Part shown: piece by piece, positions 7,865 to 16,942 of the stretch
Layout of the letters: every line of letters starts with the position of its first letter
How positions within the stretch are numbered: the first letter of the stretch is position 1
Assembly: GCF_900573885.1 (NCBI RefSeq)
Contig: NZ_UPSE01000601.1
Span: forward strand, 292,444 to 356,443
DNA: 64,000 bases
Direction: 5' to 3'
Source: Pseudomonas viridiflava
GTDB lineage: Bacteria; Pseudomonadota; Gammaproteobacteria; Pseudomonadales; Pseudomonadaceae
Notes under the pieces: model-generated
What the model saw: only the letters and a program-made list of their open reading frames with translations
What the model was told of the DNA's origin: nothing
The model's database searches: none
Position numbers and translations under genes: made by a program

Positions 7865-8944
7865 ATGACGAGCCACATTCAGGCTGCACACCCATCCGCT
7901 GCCGCCAGCGAGCTGTATCTGGCGTGGCAGACGCTGCGCGGCGAGCAGCCGAAACTGCGCGCCCGCGATGCCGCCGCGCATTTGGCCGTCAGCGAGGGCG
8001 ATCTGGTTGCCAGCCGCGTCGGCGTCGACACCGTGCGCCTGAACCCGGAATGGGCCACTTTGCTACCGGCGCTTGGCGAGTTGGGTTACGTCATGGCGCT
8101 GACCCGCAATGAACACTGCGTGCACGAGCGCAAAGGCTATTACCGCGACGTAACGGTCATGGCGAACGGGCAGATGGGCCTGGTGGTTTCCCCCGACATC
8201 GACCTGCGCCTGTTCCTCGGCGGGTGGGCCAGCGTATTCGCCGTGGCCGAAGAAACCGGCAAAGGCACGCAACGCAGCATTCAGGTATTCGACCACCAGG
8301 GCATGGCCGTGCATAAAGTCTTCCTCACCGAAGACAGTGACGAAGCCGCCTGGGCGCCGTTGATCGAACGTTTCCGCGCGGATGTACAAAGCGCTGCGCT
8401 AGAGCTGAAACCGATGCCAGCGCCAGCAGTGCCCAAGCCAGACGCCGAGATTGATGTCGAGTCCCTGCGCGCCGGTTGGTCCACCTTGAAAGACACCCAC
8501 CACTTTTTCGCCCTGCTGAAAAAGCACGAAGCCACCCGCACCCAGGCGCTGCGTCTGGCCGGGCACGAGTGGGCCGAGCCGTTGGCTCCGTCCGAATTGC
8601 CGACACTCATGGAGGCAGCCGGCGCCACCGATGTGCCGCTCATGGTGTTTGTCGGCAACCGCCACTGCATTCAGATTCACAGCGGCCCGGTGAAAAACCT
8701 GCGCTGGATGGACACCTGGTTCAACGTGCTGGACCCGGCCTTCAACCTGCACCTGAAAACCCCGGCGGTGACCGAACTGTGGCGCGTGAGCAAGCCAAGC
8801 AGCGATGGCGTGATCACCAGTTGGGAAGCGTTCGACGCGGACGGCGAGCTGATCGTGCAACTGTTTGGCGCGCGCAAGCCCGGCGTGCCGGAACTCAGCG
8901 AATGGCGCGCCCTGGCCGAAGCGGCGCCGGTGCTCGAAGCCTGA
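7865..8944 (+). CDS. phuS: Cytoplasmic haem-binding/haem-delivery protein PhuS (HemS/ChuX family)
   Basis: A 359-residue protein with the two tandem HemS repeats (about 40-170 and 210-340): each contains a TLLPALGELGYVMALTRNEHCVHERKG or DVPLMVFVGNRHCIQIHSG type strand. In PhuS, haem binds via conserved histidines and is handed to haem oxygenase. The open frame begins at 7847, but the ATG at 7865 has GAGGAG seven bases upstream and gives the expected N-terminus, so it is preferred. It is followed by a clear terminator before phuT. Confidence 0.93.
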   Translation: MTSHIQAAHPSAAASELYLAWQTLRGEQPKLRARDAAAHLAVSEGDLVASRVGVDTVRLNPEWATLLPALGELGYVMALTRNEHCVHERKGYYRDVTVMANGQMGLVVSPDIDLRLFLGGWASVFAVAEETGKGTQRSIQVFDHQGMAVHKVFLTEDSDEAAWAPLIERFRADVQSAALELKPMPAPAVPKPDAEIDVESLRAGWSTLKDTHHFFALLKKHEATRTQALRLAGHEWAEPLAPSELPTLMEAAGATDVPLMVFVGNRHCIQIHSGPVKNLRWMDTWFNVLDPAFNLHLKTPAVTELWRVSKPSSDGVITSWEAFDADGELIVQLFGARKPGVPELSEWRALAEAAPVLEA

Positions 8945-8965
8945 TATTCGCGCCCAGCGCCACAC

Positions 8966-9006
8966 AACCAGCCTGCACCTTCTATATAGGTACAGGCTGG
9001 TTTTTT
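8966..9006 (+). terminator. Rho-independent terminator between phuS and phuT
   Basis: The arms AACCAGCCTG and CAGGCTGGTT form a strong stem (extended by ACC/GGT with one mismatch) followed by six T residues. It would reduce or stop read-through from tonB-phuS into phuTUVW, letting the cytoplasmic binder and the transporter be expressed at different levels. Confidence 0.85.
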
Positions 9007-9051
9007 ATGCCGATCATGGAAACCAGTGTCTCGTCTTACATGGAGTCTTTT

Positions 9052-9951
9052 ATGCGTGTGCCTGTCCGTCTCGCCAGCCTGTGCTGCGCCATTTTTCTGA
9101 GCCAAGCGGCACTCGCTGCCGAGGTCTTGCCGCAGCGCTGGGTCAGTGCCGGTGGGTCGATCACTGAGTGGGTGGTGACGCTCGGTGGCCAAAGCAAACT
9201 GGTGGGCGTCGACACCACCAGCCTCAACCCCGCCGAGCTGAAAAAGCTGCCGAGCATTGGTTACCAACGCCAGCTTGCCGCCGAAGGTATCTTGAGCCTC
9301 AAGCCCGATCTGCTCGTAGGCAGTGAAGAGATGGGGCCGCCACCCGTGCTGGCGCAGGTTAAAAGCGCCGGCGTTGCGGTCGAGTCGCTGTCGACCAAAG
9401 CCGATCTGCCAACGCTGGAACACACCCTTGAACGCATTGGTGCCCTGCTGGGCGATAAACCGCGGGCCGCAGGCGCGTTTGCTGACTATCAACAGCGGCT
9501 GAAAAAACAGGCCGACTGGGTAACCGCAGCACAAAGCAGCAAGCCAGTACCGAGCGTATTGCTGCTGTTGTCCCATTCCGGCAGCAGCCCCATGGCGGCT
9601 GGGCAAGACACCCTCGGCGCGTGGCTGATCGAGCGCGCTGGCGGGCGCAGCATCACCACCCATACCAGCTACAAGGCGCTGTCGACCGAAGCGATGCTGG
9701 CGCTGGACCCGGAGGTGATCATCTTCGCCGACCGCAGCATTGCCGGCGCCGAAGCGAAAGCAGCGCTGCTCAAACAGAACCCGGCGCTGGCTGCCACCCG
9801 CGCGGCGAAAAACGACCGTCTGCTGGCCATCGACCCGACGCTGTTGGTGGGCGGTCTGGGCCCGCGCGTTCCCGACGCGCTGGCAACCCTTGGCGCAGGC
9901 TTCTATCCTGCCGCGCAACCCCTGACTGCCGACGCTAAGCCGCAACCATGA
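9052..9951 (+). CDS. phuT: Haem ABC transporter periplasmic binding protein PhuT
   Basis: The 299-residue product starts with a signal peptide (MRVPVRLASLCCAIFLSQAALA, cleaved about residue 22). It then shows the cluster-C haem/cobalamin binding fold: RWVSAGGSITEWVVTLG, PSIGYQRQLAAEGILSLKPDLLVGSEEMGPP, and the long helix linker. The open frame continues upstream to 8476 but that only shadows phuS; the ATG at 9052 has GGAG six bases ahead. It carries haem from PhuR to the PhuUV permease. It overlaps phuU by four bases (ATGA). Confidence 0.93.
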   Translation: MRVPVRLASLCCAIFLSQAALAAEVLPQRWVSAGGSITEWVVTLGGQSKLVGVDTTSLNPAELKKLPSIGYQRQLAAEGILSLKPDLLVGSEEMGPPPVLAQVKSAGVAVESLSTKADLPTLEHTLERIGALLGDKPRAAGAFADYQQRLKKQADWVTAAQSSKPVPSVLLLLSHSGSSPMAAGQDTLGAWLIERAGGRSITTHTSYKALSTEAMLALDPEVIIFADRSIAGAEAKAALLKQNPALAATRAAKNDRLLAIDPTLLVGGLGPRVPDALATLGAGFYPAAQPLTADAKPQP

Positions 9952-10985
9952 ACCCAGTTGTCCTTCCGCGCTCACTGTTTATTGCACTGGGCCTGCTGCT
10001 CTCGCTCGCCTTGCTGATGTCGCTGGCGCTGGGGCCGGTGAGCCTGCCGCTGCTGGACACGCTCAAAGGCGCGCTGCGGGTATTCGGCGTGCCGGTGGGC
10101 GGCGCCGAGCTTGCCCAGGCCGAGCTGATCATCGGCCAGATTCGCATGCCGCGAACCTTGCTCGGCCTGGCGGTGGGCGCGGTGCTGGCGTTGGCCGGCG
10201 TGGCCATGCAGGGGCTCTTTCGCAACCCGCTGGCCGACCCCGGCCTGGTGGGCGTTTCCAGCGGCGCGGCGCTGGGGGCGGCCATTGCGATTGTCGGCGG
10301 CGCCTGGTTGGGCGGCGTACCGCAAGCGTTCGCGCCGTACCTGTTGTCAGTGAGCGCCTTTGCGGGCGGGCTGGTGGTGACGGCACTGGTCTATCGCCTT
10401 GGCAGCCGCAACGGCCAGACCAGCGTGTCGACCATGTTGCTCGCGGGCATCGCACTCACCGCCTTGGCCGGCGCGGTGATTGGCCTGTTCACCTACCTGG
10501 CCGACGACGCCACGCTGCGCACCCTCACGTTCTGGAACCTGGGCAGCCTCAACGGCGCCAGCTATTCGCGGCTGTGGCCTTTGTTGGTGGTTACCGTGGC
10601 AGTTGGCCTGTGGCTGCCCCGGCGCGCCAAGGCGCTGAATGCCTTGCTGCTCGGCGAGTCGGAAGCGCGGCACCTGGGTTTTGACATCGAGCGGGTCAAG
10701 CGTGAGCTGGTGTTCTGCACCGCCCTGGGCGTGGGCGCTGCGGTGGCGGCGGCCGGCATGATCGGCTTTATCGGGCTGGTGGTACCGCACCTGGTGCGCT
10801 TGCTGGTCGGGCCGGATCACCGCGTGTTGCTGCCGGCTTCGGCGCTGGCGGGTGCTGCGTTGCTGCTGTTTGCCGACGTGGTCGCGCGGCTGGCGCTGGC
10901 GCCGGCTGAATTGCCGATCGGCATCGTGACCGCATTGATCGGCGCGCCGTTCTTTCTTTACCTGCTGCTGCGAGGACGTGCCTGA
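9948..10985 (+). CDS. phuU: Haem ABC transporter permease PhuU (FecCD family)
   Basis: A 345-residue inner-membrane permease with about ten hydrophobic helices. FecCD signatures include RMPRTLLGLAVGAVLALAGVAMQGLFRNPLADP (about 65-97) and the coupling-loop region GFIGLVVPHLVRLLVGPDHR near residue 275. ATGA overlap with phuT upstream, and a one-base overlap (TGATG) with phuV downstream, show a tightly coupled TUV unit. Confidence 0.95.
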   Translation: MNPVVLPRSLFIALGLLLSLALLMSLALGPVSLPLLDTLKGALRVFGVPVGGAELAQAELIIGQIRMPRTLLGLAVGAVLALAGVAMQGLFRNPLADPGLVGVSSGAALGAAIAIVGGAWLGGVPQAFAPYLLSVSAFAGGLVVTALVYRLGSRNGQTSVSTMLLAGIALTALAGAVIGLFTYLADDATLRTLTFWNLGSLNGASYSRLWPLLVVTVAVGLWLPRRAKALNALLLGESEARHLGFDIERVKRELVFCTALGVGAAVAAAGMIGFIGLVVPHLVRLLVGPDHRVLLPASALAGAALLLFADVVARLALAPAELPIGIVTALIGAPFFLYLLLRGRA

Positions 10986-11752
10986 TGCTGTGCGCCGAAA
11001 ACCTGACCATTCAACGCGGCAGCAAACGCGTACTGACCGGCATCAATCTGGCCCTGCAACCCGGCGAAATGCTCGGCGTGCTCGGCCCCAACGGCGCAGG
11101 CAAAAGCACCTTGCTGGATGCCTTGAGCGGCGAACTGAAACCCAGCGAAGGGCGCATCACCCTGGATGACCGCCCGCTCAGCGAGTGGAGCGGCCCCGAG
11201 CGCGCGCAGCGTCTGGCGATACTGCCGCAAACCTCGACCCTTAATTTCGCCTTCCGCGTGGAAGACGTGGTCGGCATGGGCCGTTTGCCCCACGCCACCG
11301 GGCGCGTGCGCGATGAACACATCATTGCCGAAGCGCTGGGCGCCGCCGATGCCGCGCATTTGGCCGGGCGCAACTACCTGGAATTGTCCGGCGGCGAGCG
11401 CCAGCGTGTGCACCTGGCGCGGGTGCTGGCGCAGCTCTGGCCGGGCGCCAGCGGGCAAACGCTACTGCTGGATGAACCGACCTCCATGCTCGACCCGCTG
11501 CACCAGCACATCACCCTGCAAGCCGCGCGGAACATCGCCGCCAACGGCGTGGCGGTGCTGGTGATTCTTCACGACCTGAACCTGGCCGCCCGCTACTGCG
11601 ACCGCCTGCTGCTGTTGCACAACGGCGGCGCCCACGCCCTCGGCACGCCTGATGAGGTGCTGCAAGCGGAGCCGCTGCGCGCGGTGTTCAATCTGGAAGT
11701 GCTGGTGCAGCGCCACCCCGAACGCGGCCATCCGCTGATCATTGCCCGTTAA
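10985..11752 (+). CDS. phuV: Haem ABC transporter ATP-binding protein PhuV (HmuV type)
   Basis: A 255-residue ATPase. Walker A is GPNGAGKST (about residues 35-43), the Q-loop is ILPQTS, the ABC signature is LSGGERQR (about 135), Walker B is LLLDEPTSML, and the switch histidine is in ILHDLNLAARYCDR. It energises haem import by PhuU. Translation is coupled to phuU by a one-base overlap. Confidence 0.95.
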   Translation: MLCAENLTIQRGSKRVLTGINLALQPGEMLGVLGPNGAGKSTLLDALSGELKPSEGRITLDDRPLSEWSGPERAQRLAILPQTSTLNFAFRVEDVVGMGRLPHATGRVRDEHIIAEALGAADAAHLAGRNYLELSGGERQRVHLARVLAQLWPGASGQTLLLDEPTSMLDPLHQHITLQAARNIAANGVAVLVILHDLNLAARYCDRLLLLHNGGAHALGTPDEVLQAEPLRAVFNLEVLVQRHPERGHPLIIAR

Positions 11753-11773
11753 TTGCGCTTTAAAGGAGCAACC

Positions 11774-12646
11774 ATGCGTTTCGTTTTACTGCTGTGCGTG
11801 TTTCTGACGGGCTGCCAGACATTGGCGCCGCTGCCGGACTGGCAAGCGCCAAAAGACCGTGACCATGCTGACGTCGGCGTTATTCGCGACCTGCGTACCG
11901 GCGAGCAACTGAGCCCCGAGCAACTGGTGGACCGCCTGGCAGCGGCGCCGCGCGTGCTGGTTGGCGAGCAGCACGACAACCCCGATCACCACGCCCTGGA
12001 GCTCTGGCTGCTGCAAGCGCTGGAGCAGAAGCGAACGCAAGGCAGCGTGCTGATGGAAATGCTCAATCCGGACCAGCAAGCCAAGGTAGACGCGGCGCGC
12101 GGTCAGGCGCTGGCTGATGTGCCAAGCGCGCTGGCCTGGCAGAAAAACTGGGAATGGTCGATGTACGGCCCTATCGTTCGCCACGCGCTGGCCCAGCCGT
12201 ATCCCTTGCTGGCCGCCAACCTGGACCGCAGCGAAATCATGGGCATCTACAAAACCAGGCCGGTATTGAGCGGCACGGCCTCGACCGCGCCGAGCGTACA
12301 AGCGCCGTTGCTGGAACAGATTCGCGAGTCCCATTGCGGCTTGCTGCCGGAGTCGCAATTGCCCGCGATGGTAGCCGTGCAACAACAACGTGACCGGCGC
12401 ATGGCCCAGCAACTTTCAGCCGCCCCGCAACCGGCGCTGTTGTTTGCCGGCGCGTTCCATGTGCGCCGTGACGTCGGCGTGCCGCTGCACCTGACGGACC
12501 TGGGCGCCGGGCAGGGCAGCGTCACGCTGATACTGGCCGAAGTGGGCAAGACCGTGCCGGCAAGCTCGGCCGATTACGTCTGGTACACCCCGGCCGTTGC
12601 CGACATCGACCACTGCGCCGAGCTGCGCAAGTCGATGGGTCAGTAA
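11774..12646 (+). CDS. phuW: ChaN-family haem-binding lipoprotein PhuW
   Basis: A 290-residue lipoprotein: signal MRFVLLLCVFLTGCQ with lipobox LTGC. The ChaN/DUF399 body includes RVLVGEQHDNPDHHALELWLL (about 55-75) and a C-terminal FAGAFHVRRDVGVPLHL segment with the family histidines. The track of codons is open from a TTG at 11753, but the ATG at 11774 has AAAGGAG upstream and gives a proper lipoprotein start. ChaN-type proteins bind haem dimers; PhuW is the last gene of the P. aeruginosa phu operon, as here. Confidence 0.88.
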   Translation: MRFVLLLCVFLTGCQTLAPLPDWQAPKDRDHADVGVIRDLRTGEQLSPEQLVDRLAAAPRVLVGEQHDNPDHHALELWLLQALEQKRTQGSVLMEMLNPDQQAKVDAARGQALADVPSALAWQKNWEWSMYGPIVRHALAQPYPLLAANLDRSEIMGIYKTRPVLSGTASTAPSVQAPLLEQIRESHCGLLPESQLPAMVAVQQQRDRRMAQQLSAAPQPALLFAGAFHVRRDVGVPLHLTDLGAGQGSVTLILAEVGKTVPASSADYVWYTPAVADIDHCAELRKSMGQ

Positions 12647-12766
12647 CGTCGCGCCTTCCCGCCACCGGCAATTCCGGCGACAATCGCGTTCCCTCGCGAC
12701 AGTCACACCGGCCCTTGCGCAGGTGTGTGGAGTTGACATGAATGCTTGCTTGCCCGAGGCGCTGCT

Positions 12767-13594
12767 GTGATCACTGAGCTGCGCCGCCGCGCCTATTTGA
12801 ATGCCATGCAGGTCGCCAACTGGCTGCCGCGCGTGGCCCTGCCGTTCGCCGCCCCTTCGCGCCCGGAACTGCTCGAACCGCCGGTCGAAGACGCGCCGGT
12901 TGCGGTCGCCGAAGCGCCCGTCGAGCGCGCGCCTGTGGCGGCACCGGAACCCGCCGCCGCGCCGCCAGCGCCGGTGGTCAATGAACGCCCGAAAATTGAA
13001 GTGCCACGCCCCAGCGCCCGCGTCGAAGCCAAACCCGCGCCTGTCGCAGCCGAGGACGATGCAGCCCCTGCGCCGGCTAAAGTGGCGCCCGTTGCGCCGC
13101 CGCGTTTCAGCTTGCAACTGCTGCGAGCCGGCTCCTGCGTGATTCTCGCCGAGCTGTCTACCGGCGAACCGTTCGCCGCTCGCGACCCCGCTTACCTGCT
13201 GCTTAAAGACCTGCTGCGCGCCGCCGGCCTGCCCGACAGCCCGCAAATTATCGGCGAGCCCGTGCGCTGGCCGCTGCTGGCCCGCGGCAACCTCGACCAG
13301 GGCCCGCAAGCGGCGCTGGAATATGTGCAAGGTTTCCTGATGGCCCGCCTGGAAGAAGAACCCGACTGCAAATGCCTGTGGCTGGTGGGTTTGCCGGCCA
13401 TTCGTTTTGCCGGCGAGGCGGATGAGCAGGTGTACAACCGCGAACTGCAAGTTGAAGGCCTGGGCGCGGCCTGGGCGTTGCCGAGTCTGGAATTGCTGAT
13501 GGACGAGCCGGCGCGCAAGGCGCCGTTGTGGCAAGCCATGCAGCGCGTAATGCGGCGCTGGCAGACGCAGGAGGCCGGGTCGCTGCATGAATGA
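12767..13594 (+). CDS. holD: Probable DNA polymerase III psi subunit (pseudomonad type)
   Basis: The 275-residue protein has three parts: a short N-terminal helix (MITELRRRAYLNAMQVANWLPR, which I infer to be the clamp-loader contact), a Pro/Ala/Glu-rich linker (about residues 28-105), and a globular C-terminal domain (about 110-275). I chose the GTG at 12767, with GAGG upstream, over a TTG at 12746. The gene overlaps rimI by eight bases. In E. coli holD also precedes rimI, and the divergent psi of P. aeruginosa was assigned to the gene beside rimI, as I recall. Automatic annotation may call it TonB-like because of the linker. Confidence 0.68.
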   Translation: MITELRRRAYLNAMQVANWLPRVALPFAAPSRPELLEPPVEDAPVAVAEAPVERAPVAAPEPAAAPPAPVVNERPKIEVPRPSARVEAKPAPVAAEDDAAPAPAKVAPVAPPRFSLQLLRAGSCVILAELSTGEPFAARDPAYLLLKDLLRAAGLPDSPQIIGEPVRWPLLARGNLDQGPQAALEYVQGFLMARLEEEPDCKCLWLVGLPAIRFAGEADEQVYNRELQVEGLGAAWALPSLELLMDEPARKAPLWQAMQRVMRRWQTQEAGSLHE

Positions 13595-14039
13595 CACCGT
13601 AACCTTCCGCCCTATGACCGAGGCGGATCTCGACGAAGTGATCCAGATCGAATGCGCCGCCTTCAGCCACCCGTGGTCGCGCAAGTTATTCAGCGACGGC
13701 CTCAGCAGCTACGACTGCTGGGTGATGTTCGAAGGCGAGCGCCAGGTTGGCCATGCCGTGCTCAGCGTGATCATCGACGAAGCCCATCTGCTCAACATCA
13801 CCGTGGCCCCGCACTGCCAGGGCCGGGGGTTGGGCTTGCTGCTGCTGGAGCGGTTGATGCAGCGGGCCCTCGAACTGAAAGCCGGTGAATGCTTTCTGGA
13901 AGTGCGCGCCAGCAACCTCGCGGCGTATCGCTTGTACGAGCGCTACGGCTTCAACGAAATCGGCCGGCGCCGCGACTACTACCCGGCGCCGGGTGGCCGC
14001 GAAGATGCATTGGTCATGGCCTGCACCTTGTTCGACTAG
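13587..14039 (+). CDS. rimI: Ribosomal protein S18-alanine N-acetyltransferase
   Basis: A 150-residue GNAT enzyme that acetylates the N-terminal alanine of ribosomal protein S18. The acetyl-CoA loop motif Q-x-x-G-x-G/A is in CQGRGLGLLLLERLM (about residues 74-88), with V-R-A-S-N-LAAYRLYERYGF following (about 110-126). The length is normal. It overlaps the end of the psi-subunit gene, as in E. coli. Confidence 0.95.
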   Translation: MNDTVTFRPMTEADLDEVIQIECAAFSHPWSRKLFSDGLSSYDCWVMFEGERQVGHAVLSVIIDEAHLLNITVAPHCQGRGLGLLLLERLMQRALELKAGECFLEVRASNLAAYRLYERYGFNEIGRRRDYYPAPGGREDALVMACTLFD

Positions 14040-14169
14040 GCGCCACGGTCCTGACTTGATCCGCTACAGCGCCCGGCGCGTTCGGTCGCTGTGACAGGCT
14101 CAGCGCTCGCCCATACTGCCCGCCACGTTTTCGGGCCGTCGGTTGCGCCCAATGAATAAGGACTCGTTC

Positions 14170-16107
14170 ATGCTCGTTCGCCTGCTTTCACTGGGTTCGC
14201 TGCTGGGGCTGCTGCTTACTGCCCACTGCGCCATCGCCGCGCCCCGCGACTTCACCATTCTGCACACCAACGACTGGCAGTCGCGCCTGCTGGGTTTTGG
14301 CCCCAACAACGAATACACCCCGGCCACCGTCAACGACGACGGCACGGTGGGCGGCGTGGCGCGGCTGGCCACGCTGGTCAAAGCCCGTCGCGAGGCGGCC
14401 GGCGAGCAGCCCTTGCTGCTGCTCGATGCCGGCGACTTCACCATGGGCACGCTGTTTCACACCATCACCCGCGAAGCCGGCAGCGAGCTGCGCTTGATGA
14501 GCCAGATCGGCTACGACGCCACCACCCTGGGCAACCACGAATTCGACTTCCGCCCCATGGGCCTGGCCGCCATGCTCAACGCGGCCGCCAAGGCCGAAGG
14601 CGATGCGCTGGTGCCGGTGATTGCCAGCAACATTCAGTTCGACGCCAACAACCCCGCCGACGACAGCCTCAAAGCCCAGCAAGACGCCGGTCGCATCGTG
14701 CCGTACAAAATCATCGAGAAAGGCGGCATCCGCTTCGGGCTGTTTGGCCTGCTCGGCTACAACGCCATTGCCGTGTCGCCGATGACCAAACCGGTGACCT
14801 TCGCCGACCCGATCGAAACCGCCAAGGTCATGGTCAAGAAACTGCGCGAAGACGACAACGTCGACGTGGTCATTCTGCTTTCGCACATGGGTGTCGCTCA
14901 GCAAGACGACGGCAGCTGGCGTGGGGAAGAAGTGGAAATGGTCGAGCAGGTGCCGGGCATCGATATCGTGGTGGGCGGCCATTCCCACGTAGCGCTGCCG
15001 CAGCCGGTATTGGTCAACAGCCACACGCCGGTGGTGCAGGCCGGTTCGGAAATCCAGTACCTGGGCGAGTTGCACATGCAGCTGGGCGAAGACGGCAAAA
15101 CCCGCGTGCGCGACTACAGCCTGCACCCGATCAACGACCAGACCGCAGGCGACGGGGTTATCACCACGCAGGTTGAAGACTTCAAGCAGCAAGTCAGCAA
15201 GCAGATGCTCGAACCCAAGGGCTATCGCTTCGACCAGCCGCTGGCCATGCTGGACAAAACCCTGACCCGCGAACACGACGACCCGATTCTCGCCAACCTG
15301 GTGACCGACGCCCTGCGCGACGCCACCGGCAGCGACATTGCCTTCACCGGCAACGGCACCATTCGCGACGACATGATCAAGGGCCGCACCGGCATTCAGG
15401 CGGTGTCCGACCTGTTCCGCATCGCTCCGCTGGGCATCGGCCAACTGGACGACGCGCCGGGCTATCCCTTGGTAAAGGTGTACGTCACCGGTAAAGAGCT
15501 GAAAGACATTCTCGAAGTGCTGCTGCTGGCCTACCAGATGCGCGACAGCGACAGCTACTTCCCCCGCGTGGCCGGATTGCGCTTCAGCTACAACCCGTAC
15601 CGCGTGCCGTTCGACCGCGTCAGCCAAGTGGAGCTGGGCGACGCCGTGCGCGGTTACCGCGACCTCGATCTCGACGACCCCCGGCTCTACAGCATTGGCG
15701 CCAGCAGCTACGTCGGCGGCTTTACCTGGCTGATCTCTGACCTCAGCAAAGGCCTGATGACCGTGGTGCCCAAAGACGCCAACGGCCGACCGTTGGCTGA
15801 GCTCAACGACGCCATTATCGACGCCGACCCCAACACACCCGGCGTGCAGGAGTACAAAGAATGGCAAGGCCTGCTCGACCATATCCGCCGCCTGCCCGAT
15901 GTTAACGGCGACGGCCTGGCCGACATTCCCACCAGCGGCCCGGCAGCCGAGCCCCGCATGCTGCGCGCGCCAAGCTTCGCCCCGGCGGCCATGTTCCGCT
16001 ACGCCGGTACGCTGCAATGGGGTGTGACCGTGGTGGTGGTGCTGGGCGTGCTGTTGATTCTCTGGCTGCTGCGCCAGGCCTTTCGCCGCACGCCACGTCG
16101 CGCTTAA
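14170..16107 (+). CDS. Membrane-anchored periplasmic 5'-nucleotidase/metallophosphoesterase (UshA-like)
   Basis: The 645-residue enzyme has a signal peptide (about 1-25, ending CAIAA), a calcineurin-like metallophosphoesterase domain (ILHTNDWQSRLLG, DAGDFTMG, LGNHEFDF, LLSHMG, GGHSH; about 30-330) and a 5'-nucleotidase C-terminal domain (about 365-540, with FTGNGTIRDDM). A single helix near the C-terminus (VTVVVVLGVLLILWLL) and a basic tail anchor it to a membrane. The ATG at 14170 has AAGGA at the right distance; two upstream in-frame starts (14143, 14152) lack one. It probably releases phosphate/nucleosides from external nucleotides. Confidence 0.9.
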   Translation: MLVRLLSLGSLLGLLLTAHCAIAAPRDFTILHTNDWQSRLLGFGPNNEYTPATVNDDGTVGGVARLATLVKARREAAGEQPLLLLDAGDFTMGTLFHTITREAGSELRLMSQIGYDATTLGNHEFDFRPMGLAAMLNAAAKAEGDALVPVIASNIQFDANNPADDSLKAQQDAGRIVPYKIIEKGGIRFGLFGLLGYNAIAVSPMTKPVTFADPIETAKVMVKKLREDDNVDVVILLSHMGVAQQDDGSWRGEEVEMVEQVPGIDIVVGGHSHVALPQPVLVNSHTPVVQAGSEIQYLGELHMQLGEDGKTRVRDYSLHPINDQTAGDGVITTQVEDFKQQVSKQMLEPKGYRFDQPLAMLDKTLTREHDDPILANLVTDALRDATGSDIAFTGNGTIRDDMIKGRTGIQAVSDLFRIAPLGIGQLDDAPGYPLVKVYVTGKELKDILEVLLLAYQMRDSDSYFPRVAGLRFSYNPYRVPFDRVSQVELGDAVRGYRDLDLDDPRLYSIGASSYVGGFTWLISDLSKGLMTVVPKDANGRPLAELNDAIIDADPNTPGVQEYKEWQGLLDHIRRLPDVNGDGLADIPTSGPAAEPRMLRAPSFAPAAMFRYAGTLQWGVTVVVVLGVLLILWLLRQAFRRTPRRA

Positions 16108-16190
16108 CGCTGTGACCCGGCTCACCGCGCGCTTGTCAAAGGCACCAGGCACCCCGTAGGGTGCCCATCGGACTTTCTGGGAGAACTGAC

Positions 16191-16835
16191 ATGAGCGATC
16201 TGCAGCAGCTGTTTGACAACAACGAGCGGTGGGCCGAATCCATCAAGCAGGAAGACCCTGAGTTCTTCGAAAAGCTGGCCCGCCAGCAAGTGCCGGAATA
16301 CCTCTGGATCGGCTGCTCCGACGCCCGCGTGCCCGCCAACGAAATCGTCGGCATGTTGCCCGGCGATTTGTTCGTGCACCGCAACGTCGCCAACGTGGTG
16401 CTGCACACTGACCTCAACTGCATGTCGGTGATCCAGTACGCCGTGGACGTACTCAAGGTCAAACACATCCTCGTCACCGGCCACTACGGCTGCGGCGGCG
16501 TTCGTGCCTCGATGAACGATGCACAGCTGGGCTTGATCGACGGCTGGATCCGCACCATCCGCGACCTCTACTACGAACAGCGCGAACACCTGGCGCAGCT
16601 GCCCACTGAAGAAGAGCGGGTCGACCGCTTGTGTGAACTGAACGTCATCCAGCAAGTGGCCAACGTCAGCCACACCACCATCGTCCAGAACGCCTGGCAC
16701 CGCGGCCAAAGCCTTTCCGTACACGGCTGCATCTACGGCATCAAAGACGGCCGCTGGAAAAACCTCAACGTTACCGTCAGCGGCATGGAACAACTTCCCC
16801 CCCAATACCGCCTGCGCCCGCTGGGCGAAAGCTGA
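16191..16835 (+). CDS. can: Beta-class carbonic anhydrase
   Basis: A 214-residue enzyme interconverting CO2 and bicarbonate. Zinc ligands are Cys42, His98 and Cys101 with the Asp44-Arg46 dyad (CSDARVP; HYGCGGV). The open frame runs back to 16161, but the ATG at 16191 (preceded by GGGAGA) gives the usual MSDLQQLFDNN start. It stands alone between the nucleotidase gene and a pair of REP elements. Confidence 0.95.
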   Translation: MSDLQQLFDNNERWAESIKQEDPEFFEKLARQQVPEYLWIGCSDARVPANEIVGMLPGDLFVHRNVANVVLHTDLNCMSVIQYAVDVLKVKHILVTGHYGCGGVRASMNDAQLGLIDGWIRTIRDLYYEQREHLAQLPTEEERVDRLCELNVIQQVANVSHTTIVQNAWHRGQSLSVHGCIYGIKDGRWKNLNVTVSGMEQLPPQYRLRPLGES

Positions 16836-16845
16836 GCCAAAAGCA

Positions 16846-16913
16846 TCGCGGCTAAAGCCGCTCCCACACAGTGCAGAACATCGCACCTGTAGGAGCGGCT
16901 TCAGCCGCGAGCT
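16846..16913. repeat. REP doublet 1 (GTAGGAGCGGCTTCAGCCGCGA type)
   Basis: Two inverted copies of a pseudomonad REP sequence (CGCGGCTAAAGCCGCTCC at 16848 and TGTAGGAGCGGCTTCAGCC at 16889), each with its own small palindrome, form a facing pair downstream of the carbonic anhydrase gene. Such pairs (REPINs) are moved by RayT-type transposases, none of which is in the window. Confidence 0.9.
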
Positions 16914-16942
16914 TTTGATCTGAGAATCCGGCCAAACAAAAA

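Noticed and set aside
14188..16152. 654-codon open frame opposite the 5'-nucleotidase gene
   Set aside because: Antisense shadow of a high-GC gene; His/Val/Gln-rich translation with no recognisable fold.
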